A DNA stretch of 64,000 bases from Thiosymbion sp942492625 (GCA_942492625.1 CALOFM010000002.1:1-64000); one strand, 5' to 3'; positions 8,740 to 18,976 are shown, counted from the stretch's first letter. Notes: generated by a model from the letters alone, not told the origin. A program made the numbers and translations.

Positions 8740-10182
8740 CAATGCCATTAAGTTAGCTGCTACCTGCTCCTCTTGTAGTTGGGATAAAAGCCGTGGAGCT
8801 TCGCGGGTTTGATATTCCGGGGGTAGGAACGATCGGGTCTGACGGCTTCGACACTTGCGGCCATCGCTAGCACTAACGATGTCAGGAGCTGCAGCGGGGA
8901 GGCGAAGACGAACAGCCGGACCACGTTGTCCTTCATTTTCGAGAGCGCATTGGCGAAGTTTACCCGATAGGCGCGTTTGCGGGTTTGGTAGAGCCGATCG
9001 GCGATGGCTTGGGCCACCCACGAGAGAATCGCGGCGAGGTTCAGCACGAAGATCTTGGCGTAGAAATCTTGCTGCACGACCTGGGCGCTCAGGCCGGAGA
9101 AGTTCTCGATTTCGATCCGGCATTTTTCGCGCTTGTAGCCCTCTTCCACGCCCCAGCGCAAATGATAGAGGCGCTTGAACCAGCCCATCGGATAGGCCTC
9201 CTCGTCAAGCAGCGAGGTCGCCAGCACCTCGGTCTCGCCGCCTTTGAGCTTCACGCGGATCAGGCGCAGGGAAATCGGCTCGCACGACAACCCATAGAGC
9301 TGGCACTGCTCGCGCGCTTGCGAGCCAGGGGAGAACAGCACCACATCGTTCTTCTTGCCGCTGGCAAGGAAATCGGTGACCTCGCTTGAGAAATCCAACG
9401 ACATACGGGCACAGAAGTGGCGTTGTTCCTGGGCGTGCAAGGCAAACAACCAGAAGGCCGGATACCCACGGTCATAGAGCAGCAGATCGTTATCCCGGGT
9501 CGCGGCCAGATGCTCGCCGGCGAGCACACGCTCGCCGACGTGGCGCGACTCGATGTCCGCCTCGATCGCCAGATCGTTGAGGACGTCATACAGGCGCGAG
9601 AAGCGTGCAAGTGGCACCGAAGTACCCTTGGGCGGTGCGCCGAACGTGGCGATGACATCGGTCGTATTGGGCAGGCGGGCGGTCGAGCCATCGACGGCCA
9701 GCAAGCGTAAGCCGTGCCACAGGCGTGGCGAGAAATGGTGCTGGAATCCTTCAAGCAAGAGTCGGTTCAGCGCCTGCAGGGCAAGGGGATTGAGCTTCTT
9801 TCGCGCTTGGCAGAAGGCCGAAGGGGTCACGCCGTCAGCCAACGGCTGGTCGTGGAGTACCTCGAAGAAACGACCAAGCTCATCGCCAACGCTGCCCTTG
9901 CGCAGATTCAATAGCATGACCACCAGATGGGGCAACGGGAGAGATCTTTCGCGGGTGAAATCCGACGCGTGCATGCGGGCAGACGCTGCGAATTCCTCGG
10001 AGAACAAGAATTAATTTATGGGCGTATAAATGAATTCAAATGTGACTGATTAGCTGGGTTTCTTCCGCGGTAGGCTGTGTCTTCTTCGGCTTGAGGACCA
10101 TGGTTGTTCTCTTGTCGAGGTGGTTGATGGTGGCGGTAATTATAACAAATACAGCGTGTTATGCGTTAACTGAATGGCATTG
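8740..10182 (-). mobile_element. IS4-family insertion sequence with 10-bp target duplication
   Basis: Both sides carry the direct repeat CACTACAAAT (8730-8739 and 10183-10192). The ends are inverted repeats, CAATGCCATTAAGTTA at the left and CAATGCCATTCAGTTA at the right (reverse complement). The element is 1443 bp with one transposase gene. The perfect duplication shows a simple and recent insertion into the PD40 gene. Confidence 0.92.
8760..10007 (-). CDS. IS4-family transposase
   Basis: 415 residues. DDE residues are visible in LRLLAVDGSTARLPNT (first Asp), LLLYDRGYPAFWLFALHAQE (second Asp in the Y-2 region, DRGY), and the YREK-like motif in GVEEGYKREKCRIEIENFSG. The N-terminal region FQHHFSPRLWHGLRL and the C-terminal helical segment are typical. 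Frame and ends are intact, so it is a likely functional copy. Confidence 0.92.
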   Translation of the reverse strand: MFSEEFAASARMHASDFTRERSLPLPHLVVMLLNLRKGSVGDELGRFFEVLHDQPLADGVTPSAFCQARKKLNPLALQALNRLLLEGFQHHFSPRLWHGLRLLAVDGSTARLPNTTDVIATFGAPPKGTSVPLARFSRLYDVLNDLAIEADIESRHVGERVLAGEHLAATRDNDLLLYDRGYPAFWLFALHAQEQRHFCARMSLDFSSEVTDFLASGKKNDVVLFSPGSQAREQCQLYGLSCEPISLRLIRVKLKGGETEVLATSLLDEEAYPMGWFKRLYHLRWGVEEGYKREKCRIEIENFSGLSAQVVQQDFYAKIFVLNLAAILSWVAQAIADRLYQTRKRAYRVNFANALSKMKDNVVRLFVFASPLQLLTSLVLAMAASVEAVRPDRSYPRNIKPAKLHGFYPNYKRSR

Positions 10183-10216
10183 CACTACAAATGCCGTCAG
10201 AACTCATACAAAGCAT
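10183..10216 (-). pseudogene. First codons of the split PD40 gene
   Basis: Minus-strand ATG at 10216 reads MLCMSSDGI and joins in frame across the IS4 to SDGPVIKQILHS. Upstream codons in frame are hydrophobic (WFIVVIYFW) up to a TAG, so the true start could be slightly different. Confidence 0.45.
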
Positions 10217-10331
10217 CCAAAAATAAATAACTACAATAAACCATGCCTATCCGGTTGACCCCTAAAGCCGGCGCCGCCAAACTTTCCGGGCTCGTCGCGC
10301 GCATGGCGCGGTCGGATTTGAGGCTCAGCCG

Positions 10332-11372
10332 ATGGTCCCCCCTTCTGACTACACCACTCCGAAGTCTCTCCCGGACTTCCAACGGATTTTCCCGAACGAT
10401 GAGGCGTGCATCGCCTACTTGTTCGCCAACCGCTTCCCGCACGGCTTCATCTGCCCGACGTGCGGCGACACGCAGGAGCCGTACCGCTTCGCGGCACGGC
10501 CCACTACGCGTCGGTGCCGCGCGAACCAACGTCACGAGGTATCGTTGACGGCGAACACCGTCATGCACCGGACGAAGGTTCCCATCCGCACCTGGTTCTA
10601 CGCGGCGTTCCTCGTCACGAGCCTCACGCCAGGCATGAGTGCGCTTCAGCTCCAGAAAATGCTCGGGATCAAGCGGTACGAGACGGCTTTCAACATGCTC
10701 CATAAGCTCCGGGCTGCGATGGTCCGACAGGGGCGCGACTCAACGGGGCAACAGCATCCCGTCGAAGTGGACGAGACGTTCGTTGGGGGCGCCACGCAGG
10801 GCGAAGGGCACGGGCGACACCACAAGACGCTGGTAGTCGGCGCGGTTGAGGTGATGGCTCGGACCGACGTGAAGTGGGCAGGCCGCGATCCGAACGTTCC
10901 GCGCGGCCAACATCGCGGCGGGCACGGGCGCGGTTTTGTGGCGGGCCGTTTGCGGTTTCAAGTCGTGCCCGACCGCAAGCAGGAAACGCTGGTGCCGTTC
11001 GTCCAAGCGAACATCGCGCCAGGCGCAGAGGTGAGGACGGACGGGTGGATCGGATATGCCCCTCTGGCCTCGCTCGGCTACCGCCACATGCCCGTCGCCG
11101 TTCGGGGCGACCACGCCAAGACAGATGTGCATCTCCCGATGATTCACCTCGCATTCAGCAACCTGGACGCATGGCTGCTCGGGACCCACCATGGCGTCTC
11201 GCCGCAGCACCTCCAGGCGTACCTCAACGAGTACGTTTTTCGCTTAAACCGGAGGTTCTGGCCAATGGCCGCCTTCGACTCCGTCCTGGGACTGGCGTTG
11301 TGCCGACGGGGCCCCACCTACTCGGATCTGTATGGCGGAGAGTGGCAGCACCCAGGAGGCTGCGTGGCATGA
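10332..11372 (+). CDS. IS1595-family transposase (copy 2)
   Basis: 346 residues. A zinc ribbon CPTCGDTQEPYRFAARP ... CRANQRHEV is present, then VEVDETFVGGATQGEGHGRH (first catalytic Asp), VRTDGWIGYAPL (second), and LDAWLLGTHHGVSPQHLQAY. It is diverged from the copy at 7042-8022 and belongs to a different subgroup with a longer glycine- and histidine-rich insert (HRGGHGRGFVAGRLR). The frame is intact. Element ends could not be resolved with confidence. Confidence 0.88.
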   Translation: MVPPSDYTTPKSLPDFQRIFPNDEACIAYLFANRFPHGFICPTCGDTQEPYRFAARPTTRRCRANQRHEVSLTANTVMHRTKVPIRTWFYAAFLVTSLTPGMSALQLQKMLGIKRYETAFNMLHKLRAAMVRQGRDSTGQQHPVEVDETFVGGATQGEGHGRHHKTLVVGAVEVMARTDVKWAGRDPNVPRGQHRGGHGRGFVAGRLRFQVVPDRKQETLVPFVQANIAPGAEVRTDGWIGYAPLASLGYRHMPVAVRGDHAKTDVHLPMIHLAFSNLDAWLLGTHHGVSPQHLQAYLNEYVFRLNRRFWPMAAFDSVLGLALCRRGPTYSDLYGGEWQHPGGCVA

Positions 11373-11433
11373 GCACGCGCAGGCAGGCTCTTAGTCCCTT
11401 GCTCCTGAAATCTTGAACAATACGACGAAGACT

Positions 11434-12294
11434 TCATAGCGCATTCCTGACGAGTGTGGGTTTGACAAAGTACTCGCGTATGACCACAGCGGTGACAACG
11501 ACACGGCGCCCCAGTTTGGTGAAGAAGTACTTGTAGGTGTGGCCGACCTTCTTGATCAGGCCATGGGTGCGCAGGCGTTTGATCAGGTACGAGGCCCGGC
11601 CCGGGGTGGGCGTGGCGATGTGCTGGCGCAGATCGCGGGCGCGGAAGCCGGAGATGGACCACTCGCCACGGGCGAGGGTCAGTAACAGCCGGTAGTCGGG
11701 GTCGAGGAATAGGTCGAATCCGCGAAAGGAGCGACCTTTGACCTTGGCGGGTGCGGCCATCTTGGCCAGCGCCTGCTGTTGGGCCTCGGGGTTGTCGAGA
11801 CAGGCCATGAAGGCGAGGTAACGCTCGTTGGCGGCGTGCATGAGTTGGCGCAGGTCGTTGAGACTGTAGATCGATTTGCGCAGTGCAGCGAGCTTGAAGA
11901 CGCGCTCGCCGTTGCGCTGTTCCACGCAGCGGTGGTGCTTGAAGAAAGAGACATCGTTGGCGGTGCACTCGACGCGCGCGATCAGGCCGGCCTTGTCGTA
12001 GAGCTTGATGCTGGCGGGGCCCATGTGATGGCGGATGCGAGTGCCCTGGATGCGGGTGGAGAAATCGTTGCCGAGCTCGCCTTGATAGGCGCCGGTGAGC
12101 TTGTGCCCGAGGAACATTGCCACATGCTCGGCCTTGACGACATGCACGGCGGTGCGCACGATCGCCTCGTAAAGCGGTTGGAATTTGGCTTGTTGGCGGA
12201 AGACGACGTCGGTGGCGTACTCGACCTGCATGAAACTCCAATGGGGGTGGATGGGGTCAAGTCTTTCGTTGCGACAAATCAACAAACCGCCTAA
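11434..12294 (-). pseudogene. Conserved protein of unknown function, C-terminal part cut by a Tn3 transposon
   Basis: Residues HPHWSFMQVEYATDVVFRQQ, then GNDFSTRIQGTRIRHHMGP and NDVSFFKHHRCVEQRNGERV belong to a family I recall as a large, often multicopy bacterial protein of ~450 residues with no assigned role. The last ~100 residues look like a winged helix (RASYLIKRLRTHGLIKKVGH). The frame upstream of 12294 is the transposon's inverted repeat, so the natural N-terminal ~150-200 residues are gone. No matching N-terminal part was found beyond the far end of the transposon. Transposition-related or host function cannot be decided. Confidence 0.6.
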
Positions 12295-12336
12295 TTGGCC
12301 CAGTAAGCACGAAGCTGTCATAAGGTGCCAAATAAG
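12295..12336 (+). repeat. Left inverted repeat of the Tn3-family transposon
   Basis: 42 bases identical in inverted orientation to 17334-17375. The outer end is TTGGCCCAG and the inner end GTGCCAAATAAG. Confidence 0.9.
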
Positions 12337-12371
12337 AAATAACTAATGCAGCGAGAAGCCGTCGGTGGCGT

Positions 12372-13650
12372 TTACCAACCCCTGTATTGCTCCGGCGCCT
12401 CGCCGTGTCTTTCCAATACCTGCGGTTTTCCGATCATGGAGTCGGCATTGACATTTTCGGTCTGGATATCGAAATCCCACTGATCGCCGAAGTCGAACAG
12501 GAAACCGATGCGCATACCCTGGTACAGGGGGAGGTCGCCAACTGTGACCTCGGCGACCGATGCACTGTCGAAATCGCCCGCTGAATAGGGGTGATGGATT
12601 TCTACGGAGCGACCGAAACGATCTTTGCAGCTGAAACGGTACAGGTGGTCCGGATCGAAGCTGAAGGCATCTAGAATCGTCGCCGCGAGCTCTTCGAAAG
12701 AAGAATCTCCCCCGATGGCAATGCGCCGCCAACAACCGGCGCCCAGAGAAACCTTGAACAGGTGAGTACCGGGTTTGAAAAGGAGGCTCGGGAATGTCCA
12801 GGTCTTTGCGCCATCCTTCGATGTGCGGGCGCACGGTCCGGCTCCATGACTCGAAGCATTCCAAGGGTTGGAATAACGCCATGAAATCGAGCATCGGCGG
12901 GGCCGATCCATCTTCTTGGTCCGGCGGTTGCTTGAGGAAGTCCGCGTAGCTGCCCAGCAAGGCTTTGCCCCAATCGGTCATTCGCATCCGCTCGGGTTGC
13001 CACCCCCGACCCTCGGCGAGCGACCCGAGTCGAATTTCGAGCAAGCCGAAGAGCTCCAACAACGCCAAGTTATAGAGACCGGGACGGTAGCGAAGTCTCT
13101 CCGCGTCCTGCGGAGCTTCCACCGTCAGGATTCCGGTTTTCGCAAAGCGCTCGATGAAGGCGATGGTTTTCGCGAGTATTTCACCGCGCCCCTGTCCCCG
13201 TTCGCCGATGATTTCTTCGGTGGCACGACCCCACCAGGCTTTCAGTAACGCAAAGTAGCGTTCGGCCGCGTTGAGCGAGCGCCAGGATTCCATAAGTTGG
13301 GAATCGAGCTTGAGCCGCGGCTTCTTGAGATTCGCATCGATCAGAGCAAGACCGGTGGCGCGCAACAGCAGATAGAGGCCGTTGATAGGAGGGTAGGATT
13401 TCTGCACCGCCCGTTTCAACCCCAGCTCCAAGGGGTGGGTGAGACTGCGGTTGATCGTCTCCAGAGACTTGATCGCGAGCAGATGGGAGGGGGTCGCGGG
13501 CAGTCCTTGATCGCCCATCAGGCTCAGCAGGGTCTCGAAATCCTGCACTACGGTTCCGGGCGCCCGCTGCTCGAAGTCTTGGGTTTCGAGCAAGCGAATT
13601 CGGGATGGTGTCCATTCCTCGAAAATGTTGTTTACCGATCTCAGCGCCAT
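12372..13650 (-). pseudogene. pRiA4b ORF-3-like protein, frameshifted
   Basis: The N-terminal 290 residues from MALRSVNNIFEEWTPSRIRL are in one frame, up to about 12780. The frame then changes to LFKPGTHLFKVSLGAGCWRR and DAFSFDPDHLYRFSCKDRFG, then GMRIGFLFDFGDQWDFDI, the PF07929 pRiA4b ORF-3 domain, ending at 12372. The one-base-type shift near a short A/G run could be mutation or sequence error. The family is common on plasmids and transposons; its biochemical role is unknown. Here it is transposon cargo next to the recombinase. Confidence 0.7.
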
Positions 13651-14207
13651 AGGTTTTCGAACCGTTTTGCCGCCGTTCGGGTATAGATGGCGGTGTGCTT
13701 GATATCCCGATGCCCCAGGTAGTCCTGGATGGTACGCAGGTCATGCCCCTTGTTCGCCAGTGCGTACCCGCAAGCATGACGGAGCATGTGTGGATGGACC
13801 CTGCCAAGATCGGCGCGCTCACTGATGCAGCGGACCAGGTAGTAGATGCCCTGGCGGGTGAACTGCCCCCCTCGCTCGGTGACGAACAGCCAAGGCAATC
13901 GCGAATCCCTGATCCGCAGGTAGCGCCGAAGCGCCCGCAGCTCATCGCCGTCGATCGGGTGATGTGTCGACAGGCTGCCCTTCAAACGGTCGATTCAGAT
14001 CCGCGCGGTCTCCAGATCCACGGCGGAGACGGTCAACCGGCAAAGCTCCGTCTCCCGCAGACCGTGCCGATAGAGCAACAGCATCATCAGATGATCCCGG
14101 ATCCCGTGGCGGCCGGACTTCGCGGCTTGGAGAAATCGGTCCACCTCCGCCTCGGTGAGGAAGTTCTTGGTCTTCTCGTGCAGATCGACAGCTTCGGAAG
14201 CAGACAT
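13641..14207 (-). pseudogene. Tyrosine recombinase (TnpI-like) with an in-frame TGA
   Basis: One frame runs from MSASEAVDLHEKTKNFLTEA (14207) to the stop at 13641, interrupted only by TGA at 13997-13995, between LETARI and IDRLKGS where relatives have Trp. Catalytic residues are seen: Arg in RHGLRETEL, His-Leu-Arg in HPHMLRHACG, His in LGHRDIKHTA and Tyr in AIYTRTAAKR. About 188 residues in all. Position within the Tn3 element suggests cointegrate resolution. A single TGG to TGA change would explain the loss. Confidence 0.8.
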
Positions 14208-14337
14208 CGAGGGTCACTCTTTACTTTACGCCGATTGGCCGGCTCGACTTGTCAGCCGTAACCCGCTGATTGCGTTCGTCCTCACTGCGGCAACTCCGAA
14301 CAAAATGCGCATTTTGTAAAGAGTATACGACAACCGA

Positions 14338-17239
14338 TCACCATGCCCATGCCGTCCGGGACTCTTCGAGCGGCAATCGCCGGTTCATATCCAGCTCGAA
14401 AATGCCATAGGGGTTGACGTAGTTGTAGATCAGCGGTGAGAGCCCACGGAAATCCTCGGGTGCCATCTTCTGCAGCCAATCCGGATTGACCAGCACTTGT
14501 TGGATCATCAGGGTGTTGATGTAGACCAGAGACGACTGGAGCAAGTGGAGGGAGAGCACCGCAAGCCCCTGGTCTTCGAGACGGTTGGTGGCGATCTCGC
14601 AGCCCTTGCCATAGAAGATAAAGGCGTTGGTCCCATTCCAGTTCTCCACCACGTTCAGGCCTTCTTCGATCTCGCGCCGCAGCGGTTCCGAGGTCAGATA
14701 GCGGCAAAGGAAAATGGTCTTGATCGCTTTGCCTAATTCCATCAATGCCTGATAGGTGGGGTGTTTGAGGTTGTCCCGGGTGAAACGTTTCAGGATCGTT
14801 TCCGTTTCCGCCGTGCCCAGCCGCAGTGCGGTGGCGTACTTGATCATCTCATCGTACTGCTGCCGAATCAGCTCCCAGTTGATCGGCCGGGTCAGGATGG
14901 ATTCCAGGTTGGGATAATCCTCGGGACGGCCGGTCTCCGGGCGATAGAGTTTTTGGGAGGCAATGGCCTTGAGGCGTGGCAGGAGATCGAATCCGAGCAG
15001 GTAGCAAAAGGCGAAGGCGACCTCGCTTTGGCCACGGCTGTCGACATACTGTTTCTCGACGGTCATATCGGTGCAATGGCGCAGTACCCCTTCGATCATG
15101 GCCGCAACCTCGGAGGAGGAGCAGCGTTTGAGCTGGGAGTAAATGCAGGTCGAGCGCTTGGCAACGTGCCAGTAGATCATCACGCCACGCCCGCCGTAAC
15201 GGATGTGCCATTCGGTCATCAGATTCTGGTCCCAAGCACCGAATTTCTTGCCGTCCGAGGCGCAAGCCGTGGTGCCTTCCCCCCAAATGTGAGGGAGACG
15301 TATCGCAAAGGTGGCGTTGATCACCTGGCGTATGGCTGCGCGGAGCGCGTTCTTCTCGATATAGCGGCGGCGGATGTACAGGAGTTCGGGGTAGGTCACA
15401 TCGTGGTTGCCCGATACCATGCGTTTAATGCCGGTGTTGGTGCCGAGTCCGCACAGACAGCGCAACAGGCGTTGTTGCAGGGTTTCCCGGTCGAGGTTCT
15501 CCCGGCTTCCCAGGCTCTTGAAGGCATCGGTGAATCCAACCCGAAGATCGGTTTCCTTGAGCACGTCAAGAAGGTTGGTCATGGGCCGGCCAGCGCCGCC
15601 CGACTTCGGTTTTGAGGCGCAGAAGCTGTACCGGCTCCGGTTGGGCATCGAGCTTGCCGAGCCGATGGTGCATGTCCTGCTGAACCGACTCGATGAACGA
15701 CTCGACATCCGTGGGTTGCTTCAGAGCCTGGTAGTAGGCCTCCCGGTTGGTCTCGAAATCCACCGGCAGATCTTCATCCGGGTTGCGAAAACGATCTGCG
15801 CCATCCACCCAGATCTCCTTGCAGCGCAACCGCTTCCGCAGGGCCTGGAGCGCACAGATTTCGTAGTCGATACGGCTGATCCGCTGGTTACCCTCGGGTC
15901 CGGTACCCAAGAGGATCTCGTGAAACTGCGGGCTTACCACGCCCTGGATTGGAACCTCGTCCTGCTGAAGGTATTGGCGCCGATCGTCCCGATGATCGCG
16001 CAGCCACTCCAAGGCTTCGATCACCGGTTGGTGGGTGGCGTTATTGGAGCGAAACACCAATGCCTCCAAGATCAGGGGGACCGTCCGGCGATGATGATGG
16101 CTGAAGGATCGGCGCACCAAGCGATGAACCTGCCGTCGGTAGGTCGGTCCCTTGAAATGGAGCTCCTTGACCAAAGCCTCCAAGGTCTTTTCCCCCACCA
16201 CCGGAAAGAGGACATCCCTGACCGCCCCCTCCGGTTGATCGAGCGCCGGCTCGGCCAGACGAAACAGCAGTGTCGTCTTGCTGTCGACTTTCTCCAGTTC
16301 GCCGACAAGCTCCCCCATAATCTGCTTCTCGGCCCGGACGGAGATCTTGTGCACAATCTGAATCAGCAAATCCACCAGACCATCGACGATCTCCTTGTGT
16401 CGTTGCCAACAGAAAATCGTCAATAGTGCGTAGCGAATCGGCTCCGGATGACGGCGCAATTGCCAGGCGGACTCCGTTGCGGTGCGCAGTTGGTAGCGTT
16501 TCAGCGTCTTTCGGGCGATATCAGTGAGAAGATCGTCTGGTAACTGGAGTCCCCGGATGCTTGACAGCTTGGCAATCTCCTTCTCCACGCTCGCCAAACA
16601 GACTCGACCCGGATCGGATTTCAGGATACCGAATACCGACGCTTGGTAGTCCGGTTCGCCTTCTGCCGCCTGGTCTTCTTGGATCGTCGTGCTCAGCAGC
16701 TCATCAAGTCGCGAGAGGGTTTCCGGTGACAGATTAGATTTGATTCCCTCGAAAAACGTATTCTAGAACATGCGGACTGCCGTCCCGATCAAGCGGTCTA
16801 TTCTGTCATTCGTTGGTGGTTCGATACGGTGTGATCTACACCATTCGAGAACGGAGAGCCGTATGTGATCGGGGTCTTGGTCTTCGGGAACAACTTCGCG
16901 CGCGAGCCATCCGTGGAGTTGCTTGCTGTCCGCGGCAGAGATGGGACGAAACTCCAGATAATCGCGTATCTGCTCCCGATTGCGTTTGCCGCTGCGGCCC
17001 TTTAACTCATACTCGAACCAAAGGGTTGCTGGAATGGCGAGTTGTTCACCCAGGTACTCGAGAGCAGCCTCGGGTACCTCTTTATGATATCGGGGGAACC
17101 GAGCTTCGACTTGGAAGAACTTCAGGAGGACGGCAAGACCGAAGCGACCTCGGTTTGTTCGCTGGAACAAGAGCTTTTTATCTGCGCCTGTCAGGGTCCA
17201 ATGCTCGATCAGATCCTGTTCGTTCCAGCGTTGCCTCAT
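14338..17239 (-). pseudogene. tnpA: Tn3-family transposase, one nonsense and one frameshift
   Basis: The gene starts MRQRWNEQDLIEHWTLTGAD (DUF4158) at 17239. An in-frame TAG at 16765-16763 (after GTAVRMF; relatives have Glu) is followed by continued homology NTFFEGIKSNLSPETLSRLD. Near 15609 four extra bases (GCCC) shift the frame before MTNLLDVLKETDLRVGFTDA. The C-terminal DDE half ASDGKKFGAWDQNL, YVDSRGQSEVAFAF and VVENWNGTNAFIFYGKGCEI is full length to 14338. Total would be ~965 residues, normal for Tn3. It ends 2 kb from the left repeat, with cargo downstream. Confidence 0.85.
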
Positions 17240-17333
17240 CTAACCGTCGCCTGCGGATCGCTTCCAAAGGGGGGGCTGTATCGGGATCGGTCGATGCGTC
17301 CGATGCGCCGCAGGGATGGTATATCAGGGCTTA

Positions 17334-17375
17334 CTTATTTGGCACCTTATGACAGCTTCGTGCTTACTGGGCCAA
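17334..17375 (+). repeat. Right inverted repeat of the Tn3-family transposon
   Basis: Reads CTTATTTGGCACCTTATGAC from the inside out and ends GGGCCAA. Identical over 42 bases to the inverted left repeat at 12295-12336. Confidence 0.9.
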
Positions 17376-17505
17376 GTGGGAGCTAACTGGCACCTTTCGG
17401 CTTCACTACAATGACTTCGGCCGCTTTTCGAGGATCTACCAGGACGAATTCGTCAAAATTCACCCCGGAAAGGTGTTCAGGGGCGCAAAGTGCTCGGATT
17501 TTTGA
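17376..17505 (+). pseudogene. Unidentified C-terminal coding remnant
   Basis: The plus frame running out of the transposon end reads KWELTGTFRLHYNDFGRFSR then EFVKIHPGKVFRGAKCSDF and a TGA at 17503. The aromatic- and acidic-rich composition looks like real protein, but no family is recognised. Its 5' part would have lain where the transposon now is. Confidence 0.25.
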
Positions 17506-17583
17506 AAACTGGCAGAAAGCCTCTGTTTTGCTTGGACCAACAACTGAAGCTCAATTTTAACTCGTTGAAACTACGCGTTTTCC

Positions 17584-17976
17584 TTAGCGGGACTTTCCAC
17601 ACGTTTTGCACGCCCTAGCCGCTTTGCGCTCACTGACGAATACGTAGGCCGTCTCTTGGTAATCCCGCTGTAACCGGCGCAGTGCACGCAGCTCCGGTCC
17701 GCGCAAGGGACGGACTGACGCAATGCCGTGCTTCAGCCGGGCGACATGCAGCAACCCTTGTTGAAGATCGACCTGATCCCAACCCAAGCTGACCAGTTCG
17801 GACACGCGTAGGCCGTGGCGGTGGGCGAGCAGGATCAAAGCCGCGTCGCGCGCGCCATGACGACCGATGCTGGCCGCCGCCACCATCAGCGCCTCGACCT
17901 CCTTTTCCGACAGGTACTCCCGGCTGCGGTAGGTGGTGTTGGCGCGACGAACGGGAACTTTCCGTTTATCGATCAA
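17584..17976 (-). pseudogene. Tyrosine recombinase fragment, C-terminal active site missing
   Basis: 130 residues: REYLSEKEVEALMVAAASIG, then LILLAHRHGLRVSELVSLGW carrying the first catalytic Arg, then LRGPELRALRRLQRDYQETA. It stops where HxxR and the tyrosine nucleophile should follow, and the last residues KAARACKTCGKSR are foreign. It is a FimB/XerD-type relic, separate from the recombinase inside the Tn3 element. Confidence 0.7.
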
Positions 17977-18258
17977 TTACGGAAAATTTTGGCGAGAAAT
18001 TAGCGAAACTCGGCCTGACGGAATTTTCTGGGGTTCCGCCGTACACCCCCATCACGGACAGCGTGAGCAGGTAGTGACGATGTACCGGTTCACCAGCAGA
18101 GAGCGGTAGGCCGGGGCGCAGGTTCTCGCGTGGCCTGGTCACGAGCCTGCAGGTGGGGCAGGGCAGGGGAGTCGGCGGGGCGGACAAACCGAACGTAACG
18201 AAGAGCGTCGGACTAAGGGAAGGGTAGTTAAATGTTCTCTCGCGCGCGCTCTATAGCC

Positions 18259-18300
18259 ATACGAAATTAGAAAGTTGATATAATACGAAATTAGGAAATT
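18259..18300 (+). promoter_or_regulatory. Direct repeats and -10 box upstream of the AbrB-PIN pair
   Basis: ATACGAAATTAGAAAGTT (18259-18276) is repeated as ATACGAAATTAGGAAATT (18283-18300), with two mismatches and 24 bp between starts. A perfect TATAAT (18279-18284) sits between them. AbrB-type antitoxins usually bind such repeats to autoregulate, so this is a good operator candidate. No good -35 box was seen. Confidence 0.5.
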
Positions 18301-18342
18301 GCTACGGATGGCCTCGATACCCGTGATCTAAGAGAGCAGCCT

Positions 18343-18573
18343 ATGACGCTTGTCAAAGTCCGGCGGGCGGCGCAAATTACCCTGCCGCGCGAGATCAGAG
18401 ATGCAGTGCATCTGGCAGAAGGCGACTATCTGGAAGCGGAGCTCACGAGCGAAGGCATCTTGCTGCGTCCGGTGAGTATCGGCAGCCGCGAGCCTTCCCC
18501 GGAACAGGAGGCGGAAATCTTAGCAGTCGTCGATCAGGAACGGAAAGCCTATGCTGCGGAGCGCCATCGTTGA
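18343..18573 (+). CDS. AbrB/SpoVT-type antitoxin
   Basis: 76 residues: MTLVKVRRAAQITLPREIRD then AVHLAEGDYLEAELTSEGIL, the swapped-hairpin AbrB fold, with an acidic C-terminal tail that would cover the toxin. It overlaps the start of the PIN toxin gene by 23 bases, so the two are translated together. It should repress its own promoter through the repeats at 18259-18300. Confidence 0.8.
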   Translation: MTLVKVRRAAQITLPREIRDAVHLAEGDYLEAELTSEGILLRPVSIGSREPSPEQEAEILAVVDQERKAYAAERHR

Positions 18574-18976
18574 CACCTCCGTGCTGGTCAGCGCCTTTCT
18601 GTTCCCGGACAGCGTGCCGGGGCGGGTTGTGGCGCTGGCCGAAAAAGGCGCTTATGCCCTGCACGTCTCGCCGATCATTCTCGAAGAGCTCAAGCGCTCC
18701 CTGCGTAATCCGCGCCTGAGAAAATCCTATTCCTATAGCGACACAGAAATCGACGCCTGGTGCGCCGATCTGCACGAGATCGGCAGCGTTATTCTTCGGC
18801 CGCTACCAGACATCGATGCCGTTTGCCGCGATCCTGACGACGACCACGTCATCGCTGCTGCGCTCGCCGTCAAGGCCGACACCATTGTGACCGGCGACAA
18901 GGACTTGTTGGTCCTGGGCAAGCACCAGGCCATTCGCATTCTTACGGCCAGGGCCTTTCTCGACGAGCATGAGTAA
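18551..18976 (+). CDS. PIN-domain toxin (putative RNase)
   Basis: 141 residues: AIVDTSVLVSAFLFPDSVPG carries the first metal-binding Asp, SPIILEELKRSL the Glu, and CRDPDDDHVIAAALAVKADT plus IVTGDKDLL the remaining acidic residues of a PIN (COG1569-like) nuclease. It overlaps the antitoxin gene and ends at 18976, with the first res site beginning at its stop. The pair probably stabilises the mobile element that carried the downstream resolvase. Frame intact. Confidence 0.8.
   Translation: MLRSAIVDTSVLVSAFLFPDSVPGRVVALAEKGAYALHVSPIILEELKRSLRNPRLRKSYSYSDTEIDAWCADLHEIGSVILRPLPDIDAVCRDPDDDHVIAAALAVKADTIVTGDKDLLVLGKHQAIRILTARAFLDEHE

Larger units (their letters stand above)
12295..17375 (-). mobile_element. 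Tn3-family transposon with identical 42-bp ends
   Basis: A perfect 42-bp inverted repeat bounds the element: outer end TTGGCCCAGTAAGCACGAAG at 12295 and the same sequence inverted ending at 17375. Contents, all on the minus strand: transposase (14338-17239), tyrosine recombinase (13641-14207) and a pRiA4b-ORF3-type gene (12372-13650). A tyrosine recombinase in place of a serine resolvase recalls TnpI of Tn4430 and Tn5401. The flanks (CCTAA left, GTGGG right) do not match, so no 5-bp target duplication is visible. Confidence 0.88.
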
